NCBI RefSeq assembly: GCF_003474435.1
Contig: NZ_QRNF01000068.1
Coordinates: 1 to 9,254, forward strand
Direction: 5' to 3'
Origin: Ruminococcus sp. AF46-10NS
Lineage (GTDB): Bacteria > Bacillota > Clostridia > Lachnospirales > Lachnospiraceae
Length of the DNA: 9,254 nucleotides
Part shown: positions 5,869 to 9,254 of the stretch, piece after piece
Numbering within the stretch: position 1 is the stretch's first letter
Layout: each line of letters begins with the position of its first letter
Program-made: the position numbers and the translations under genes
Notes under the pieces: model-generated
What the model was told of the DNA's origin: nothing
Database searches by the model: none
Seen by the model: only the letters and a program-made list of their open reading frames with translations

Positions 5869-6461
5869 TTATTTGTATTGATATTTCTGTTCTCGTTTAC
5901 GGAAAGCATCCTCTCCCCCTTCCATAATTTCACAAATTCCTTCTCTAATAAGCTTTTCCTCAATACATCCAGCCTTTTTATTTTTTCTAAAAGTAACTTT
6001 CCCCTGATTGTTACGTTCAAGAACAATAATCCCTTCTGCATCCCCCAATACAGGAATGTTCGGGTTGTGCGTAACAATAATAATTTGACGTTTGCTTTTC
6101 ATCTTTCTTATAGATTTTACAACAAGTGAGTAAATAAGACTAGGTATTGAACAACTGCATCTTCAATTTCAGTTACAGACATCTTATCATCAAAAATGAT
6201 GAGAAAATGTGTAAAATCTGATGAAACGCAAAGTTCTATTCCATAAAATATCTTAAATTTTTCATCTTCAAATTCTGTCTTTATTTCTTCTATTTTTCTA
6301 ATCCAACCAACGGAATTATGATCGCTTACTACAACTGCATTAAGCCCTGAATCCTTAGCAGTCTTTAGCCACTCTTTTGGCGTCACTTCTTTGTCCGGAA
6401 AGCACTTACTTTCCGGTGTATGAGTATGAAAATCTATTTTATACCATTTTGCTAATGCCAT
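5869..6461 (-). pseudogene. Internally deleted TrlF-type PHP-domain / SMC-like ATPase
   Basis: Both ends of one gene survive without the middle. The 5' part encodes a PHP phosphoesterase start: DFHTHTPESKC (metal ligands His12, His14), VVVSDHNS (Asp47, His48), FYGIELCVSSDFTH (Glu76, His85). The 3' part encodes the ATPase end: LVVKSIRKMKSKRQIIIVTH, then NPNIPVLGDAEGIIVLE, with the H-loop THN, ending at a natural stop after RKREQKYQYK. In complete TrlF-family proteins several hundred residues of ATPase separate these. The two parts are in different frames and join at about 6140-6160. AAGGAG lies six bases before the ATG at 6461. Complete relatives are encoded near type I restriction and DUF1016 genes and are thought to act in defence as nuclease/ATPases. 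This copy cannot make the enzyme. Confidence 0.8.
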
Positions 6462-6558
6462 ATGCTTCTCCTTCTCATTTATACAAGATAACTATTGTTT
6501 ATAACGCGAATTCATTATTTTAGGTAAATATTTCCAATATCTTAACTATCAATCCATT

Positions 6559-7583
6559 TTATAATTTCTCAAATAATTTTAATCTTTTCACAATCTCCTC
6601 TGGTTCTGGTAACATTTCCTTCATCTCTTCAGGTAATGTATTTCGTAACTGGTATGTAGCTACACCAATCGGCATATTAATATTTTTCAAAGCATATTCT
6701 ACATATGTCTTATCCTGCTTTTGCATATAATAATGCCAATTGATGGGTTTTCATCAGGTAACTTTATTTGTTCATCTAATGCCGTCAGATATAATTGCAT
6801 TTTTCCTGCATATTCAGCTTCAAACTCTCCAATTTTTAGTTCTATAGCGATGAGACTTCTTAATCGTCTATGAAATAATAAAAGATCTATATATAAATCT
6901 CTATTTCCTGCCATCAGATGATATTGATTTCCTATAAATGTAAAATCCCCACCCATCTCAATTAGAAACGCCCTTATATTATTGACTAATTGCATCTCCA
7001 ATTCATGTTCCGAATACTCTGGAGACAATTCTGCAAAATCAAAGGTATACTCATCCTTCACAGCTAGTTTTGCTTGTACTCTTCTATCCTCTGATACCGT
7101 TAAATCAAAATTTGTCTGATTCAGTAAATATTTTTCATAAGTCCTTGTCTCGATAAAATTTGTCAAAATTCGTTTTGTCCAACCATAACGCTTTGCCATT
7201 TGAATATAAAACTCTCGTTCTAAATCATCCTTGCATTTTTCCATAATAATGATATTATTACTCCAACTAATTTCTCGCACCAACGGTGCGAGTTTTTCTG
7301 ATTTACGATATGTTAAATAAAAATTTCTCATTCTCCATAAATTTGCAGCTGAATACCCTTTTGCTCCTGGAAATTCTTTTTGTAATTCTTGCGCCAGAAT
7401 CTGAACAATAGATTTTCCCCAACCTTTTTCTTGTTGCTGTTTATAAATTTCTTCTCCCATTTCCCAATAAAGATTTATAGTTTCTGCATTTATTGTCTTT
7501 AATACATGATATTGCTTTTTATGTATTAACTGTTTTAATTCATCAACTAACGGTTCATAACCTTGAATTTCATTATTTGCCAT
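6559..7583 (-). pseudogene. DUF1016 / YhcG-type PDDEXK nuclease, broken by one missing base
   Basis: An N-terminal DUF1016 winged-helix region (residues 1-160, INLYWEMGEEI, KGYSAANLWRMRNFYLTY, REISWSNN) is followed by a PDDEXK nuclease domain with the catalytic pattern Asp233 in DLYIDLLLFH and Glu248-x-Lys250 in IAIELKIG. The start ATG giving MANNEIQGY is supported by GGGGAAG; two earlier starts in frame have weaker sites. The frame stops at 6699 after GIIICKSRIRHM, but one added base near 6716 (AGCAAGGATAAG instead of AGCAGGATAAG) restores KSKDKTYVEYALKNINMPIG and the usual C-terminus ending RLKLFEKL at 6559. With that base the product is 341 residues, the normal family size. Members occur beside type I restriction genes. 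A sequencing error is the alternative to a true mutation. Confidence 0.85.
7274..7297 (+). terminator. Terminator-shaped hairpin inside the nuclease gene (antisense side)
   Basis: CTCGCACC and GGTGCGAG pair perfectly over 8 bases with a 3-base loop and are followed by TTTTT on the plus strand. It would stop rightward, antisense transcription. The stretch also encodes the conserved LAPLVREI segment of the DUF1016 region, so the palindrome may be coincidental. Confidence 0.3.
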
Positions 7584-7736
7584 ATTCTTCCCCATTTTCC
7601 GCACAATTGGTACGGCATTTTAAAGATTTCAATTATATGTTCCCATAATACGAAAGATTAACTCATCCACTAACTATATACCTAATGTATCTTAGCGACG
7701 TTTTTTAATATAGGCTGTAAATTTACCGATATATTA

Positions 7737-7904
7737 TTATTTCTCTTTATCTTTTTGAAACTCCGCCAAATATTGCTTCAACGCTCTTTCTATAGCAACC
7801 GTTTTCGTTTGTCCCACTTTTTCGCAATATTTCTCCAATGATTCAATTATTTCACGCTCAATATACAAATTTATATGTCGGCCATCTTTTTTTTCGCGCG
7901 CCAT
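7737..7904 (-). CDS. Small ribbon-helix-helix DNA-binding protein (55 aa)
   Basis: A short intact gene between hsdS and the DUF1016 nuclease. The sequence begins MAREKKDGRHINLYIE, giving the beta strand (HINLYI) and then two helices (REIIESLEKYCEKVG and KTVAIERALKQYLAEF) of the Arc/MetJ/CopG fold; it dimerises and binds DNA in known members. GGAAGGA lies seven bases before the ATG. The start is one base after the hsdS remnant's stop codon, so translation is probably coupled. It could be a local repressor of the restriction cluster or an antitoxin-like protein; no toxin partner of usual type is adjacent, unless the nuclease or its relatives play that role. The fold is well supported, the target is unknown. 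Confidence 0.7.
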   Translation of the reverse strand: MAREKKDGRHINLYIEREIIESLEKYCEKVGQTKTVAIERALKQYLAEFQKDKEK

Positions 7905-7905
7905 T

Positions 7906-8745
7906 TCAATACTTCCTTCCTACAATACTACTATTTCTGATAGTGTTAAAATTTTTTGAGATATACTTTTTTTTAATATCATCTATTTGCTCATACTTAT
8001 CTGCTAATTCTTTTTGTTTTTGAAGATCATATTTTCCATCATCAGAAATAGGAATCGGTATAGTATCTTTCATTCTTTTTATCGCTATAGGTTTCAGTGA
8101 CGTATATTCATTCTTTCCCAAGTCACCTTCCCTACCTTTTTTTCGTTTTCTGAAAATAGGTTCTAACACATATTTAATATATCTCAAATCAATACCCGTA
8201 CATTTATCTGTTGGCAACAAAACTCCTCTATGGCATGTTATACTAAACTTCTCATTATGATACATAATATAACCAGCTAATCCATCGATGCACCATGTCA
8301 AATATTCCCCTGAATACTCTGCAGTATTTACTTTAGCATATTCACCAGTAGTAGTACCTGAATACAATGGCACATCTCCTTTATTTCTTGACACCCATGT
8401 TTTTGTAAAGTCAGCATTTCCACCTTTCGGATAAAATAAATCCGTAACCAATGGATGTGCCCATTTCATATTTTCATCTTCTGGAAGAACAACAGATATA
8501 TTCTTCATTTTTCTTCTTTTCTCCAAAAGAATATTCTTCTGTTCCTCTATAATCGAATACTTTTCTGCAAGCTCCATCTGAACATTTATATTAAAAGTTC
8601 CATCTTCATTGATAGGGATTTCAACTTTAGCATTCAAAATATCTGTTTTTGGCAAATTTCCTAAGCCATATCCCTTAGCAATATTGATGAATATAGGTTC
8701 TGCCACTTTCTGCAAATACTTTAAATCTATGCCTTTTATTGTGGT
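7906..8745 (-). pseudogene. hsdS: Type I restriction-modification specificity subunit, 5' part missing
   Basis: HsdS binds DNA through two target-recognition domains and directs HsdM and HsdR. The fragment starts inside the first recognition domain (KGIDLKYLQKVAEPIF), then the first spacer helix (VEIPINEDGTFNINVQMELA, 8620-8500), a complete second recognition domain (about 8490-8060, KWAHPLVTDLFYPKGGNADF, GIDLRYIKYVLEPIF), and the second helix (IPIPISDDGKYDLQKQKELA). The two GIDL..EPIF blocks and two IPI..DG blocks are 179-188 residues apart, showing the internal duplication of HsdS. About 150 N-terminal residues are missing; in their place lies the relaxase fragment in another frame. Starts further upstream in this frame fall within relaxase DNA and give a meaningless leader. 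No hsdM or hsdR is in the window. Confidence 0.85.
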
Positions 8746-9067
8746 GCAGAGCAGCAATACACTCCGCTCCATAATTCTGTTTAAAATGATTTGTAAAAAG
8801 CTGTAGCAATCTGTCAGGCTGATATTCTGTAAAACTCTCTGGCAAAGCAATGATCAGTTCTCGTGCTTCAATGCATTTTCCTTCTGTTCCGCTTTTTGCA
8901 AATTCTTCCTGATTACACTTTGCAAGTTCTCTCCAAAATTTCCGTTCTGTAGTTTCATAAACCGCATAAAGATTTTCCTGTTTTGCATGACTGGATATAT
9001 AAGTAATCCTGCCTTTTACATTGCTTAGTCTTGTCATTTGAATAAATGAATTTCTTCCGATAGGCAC
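8735..9067 (-). pseudogene. N-terminal fragment of a MobA/MobL-type relaxase
   Basis: Reads MTRLSNVKGRITYISSHAKQ, then ENLYAVYETTERKFWRELAK, EGKCIEARELIIALPESF and GAECIAALHHNK, the start of a relaxase/mobilisation nuclease that nicks oriT for conjugal transfer. Homology stops after LHHNK (about 111 residues), just before the HxH metal-binding motif that normally follows, so it cannot be active. From there DNA matches hsdS in another frame; the chimeric frame ends at 8675. The start is a GTG at 9067 with AAGGAGG only about two bases upstream, unusually close; an ATG at residue 11 has no good site. OriT-like DNA lies directly upstream, as in complete elements. The missing 3' part is not in the window. 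Confidence 0.85.
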
Positions 9068-9139
9068 TCCCTCCTTGTCTCCGGCAAAGTAAATTCTGCC
9101 ATATTATTTGTGAGTGGATGCATTGGCATCCGTTTACGA

Positions 9140-9230
9140 ACTTACTGCCGTTTCCGGCTATAATAGCCCCCTGCAAGGGCGAAATACGCAGAGCATAAAC
9201 GAAGTTTGTGCGATGGGTGTATTTCGCTCT
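9140..9230 (-). other. Candidate origin of transfer (oriT), MobQ/IncQ-like
   Basis: Directly upstream of the relaxase fragment. GCGAAATAC (9179-9187) and GTATTTCGC (9219-9227) are perfect 9-base inverted repeats, and inside them GCATAAAC (9193-9200) and GTTTGTGC (9204-9211) pair 7 of 8 with a 3-base loop. Read on the minus strand, the outer repeat runs straight into CGCCCTT (9175-9181), which resembles the nic core of IncQ-type origins (GCGCCCT). Further short hairpins GGCTA/TAGCC (9156-9168) and GCCG/CGGC (9147-9158) follow. Nicking is not demonstrated. Confidence 0.55.
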
Positions 9231-9254
9231 CAAACGCCGAGGGCTTTGTGAGAT

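Noticed and set aside
5878..6129. Plus-strand open frame rich in Phe, Ser and Asn over the TrlF remnant
   Set aside because: It is the complement of the recognisable ATPase C-terminus and has no start signal.
7838..8023. Plus-strand hydrophobic small protein
   Set aside because: It lies opposite the RHH gene and the hsdS end; the hydrophobic composition arises from complementing Lys/Glu-rich helices.
8746..8850. A real hsdS start at 8850
   Set aside because: The residues before KGIDL come from relaxase DNA in another frame, and no ribosome binding site supports that start.
8955..9233. 92-residue leftward frame over the oriT and relaxase start
   Set aside because: It overlaps the relaxase in another frame and its upstream half is inverted-repeat DNA; no family resemblance.

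Overview
The window is AT-rich and looks like accessory DNA from a low-GC Firmicute, most likely a Lachnospiraceae-type gut clostridium. That guess rests on the gene types (an integrase/Xis/XRE switch, a RepA-like ATPase, MobC and MobA/MobL-type mobilisation proteins, an AlbA_2-type regulator), on strong AGGAGG-like ribosome binding sites and on codon usage. No chromosomal housekeeping gene, rRNA, tRNA or CRISPR array is visible.

Left part (1-2750), all on the minus strand: a small unrecognised protein (39-440); a 180-base gap packed with TGAGACT repeats at 11-base spacing; the C-terminal remnant of an AlbA_2/'RecG-like' ATP-binding regulator (663-1250); an intact RepA-like AAA ATPase (1283-2263); and a MobC-like ribbon-helix-helix protein (2366-2743). 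Two hairpins lie around the mobC-repA junction.

Middle (2746-5456): the control and integration module of an integrative mobilizable element. A tyrosine integrase and a small excisionase are read leftward from a near-consensus promoter. An XRE repressor is read rightward. Three copies of the operator TACAC-N4-GTGT fill the divergent gap, one of them inside the xis/int promoter. The integrase stop and the mobC start are two bases apart, so xis, int, mobC and probably repA form one operon. A second XRE regulator with three membrane helices follows on the plus strand. A terminator and a cluster of 11-base repeats (5489-5806), possibly integrase arm sites or old attachment-site remains, close this part.

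Right part (5869-9254), minus strand: a decayed defence locus joined to a mobilisation region. Read leftward it holds oriT-like DNA, the N-terminal third of a MobA/MobL relaxase, the 3' part of a type I restriction hsdS, a 55-residue ribbon-helix-helix protein, a DUF1016/YhcG-type PDDEXK nuclease broken by one missing base, and a TrlF-type PHP/ATPase gene that has lost its whole middle. The relaxase and hsdS pieces are fused out of frame.

Overall the window shows an element whose integration switch looks intact, while its cargo (hsdS, nuclease, TrlF) and its relaxase are broken. Four independent lesions lie within about 3.2 kb on the right and one truncated gene lies on the left. If the element still moves between cells, it must borrow a relaxase. 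I see no convincing complete new defence system; the most unusual non-coding signals are the TGAGACT array, the paired hairpins beside repA and the 11-base repeat cluster near 5500-5800.
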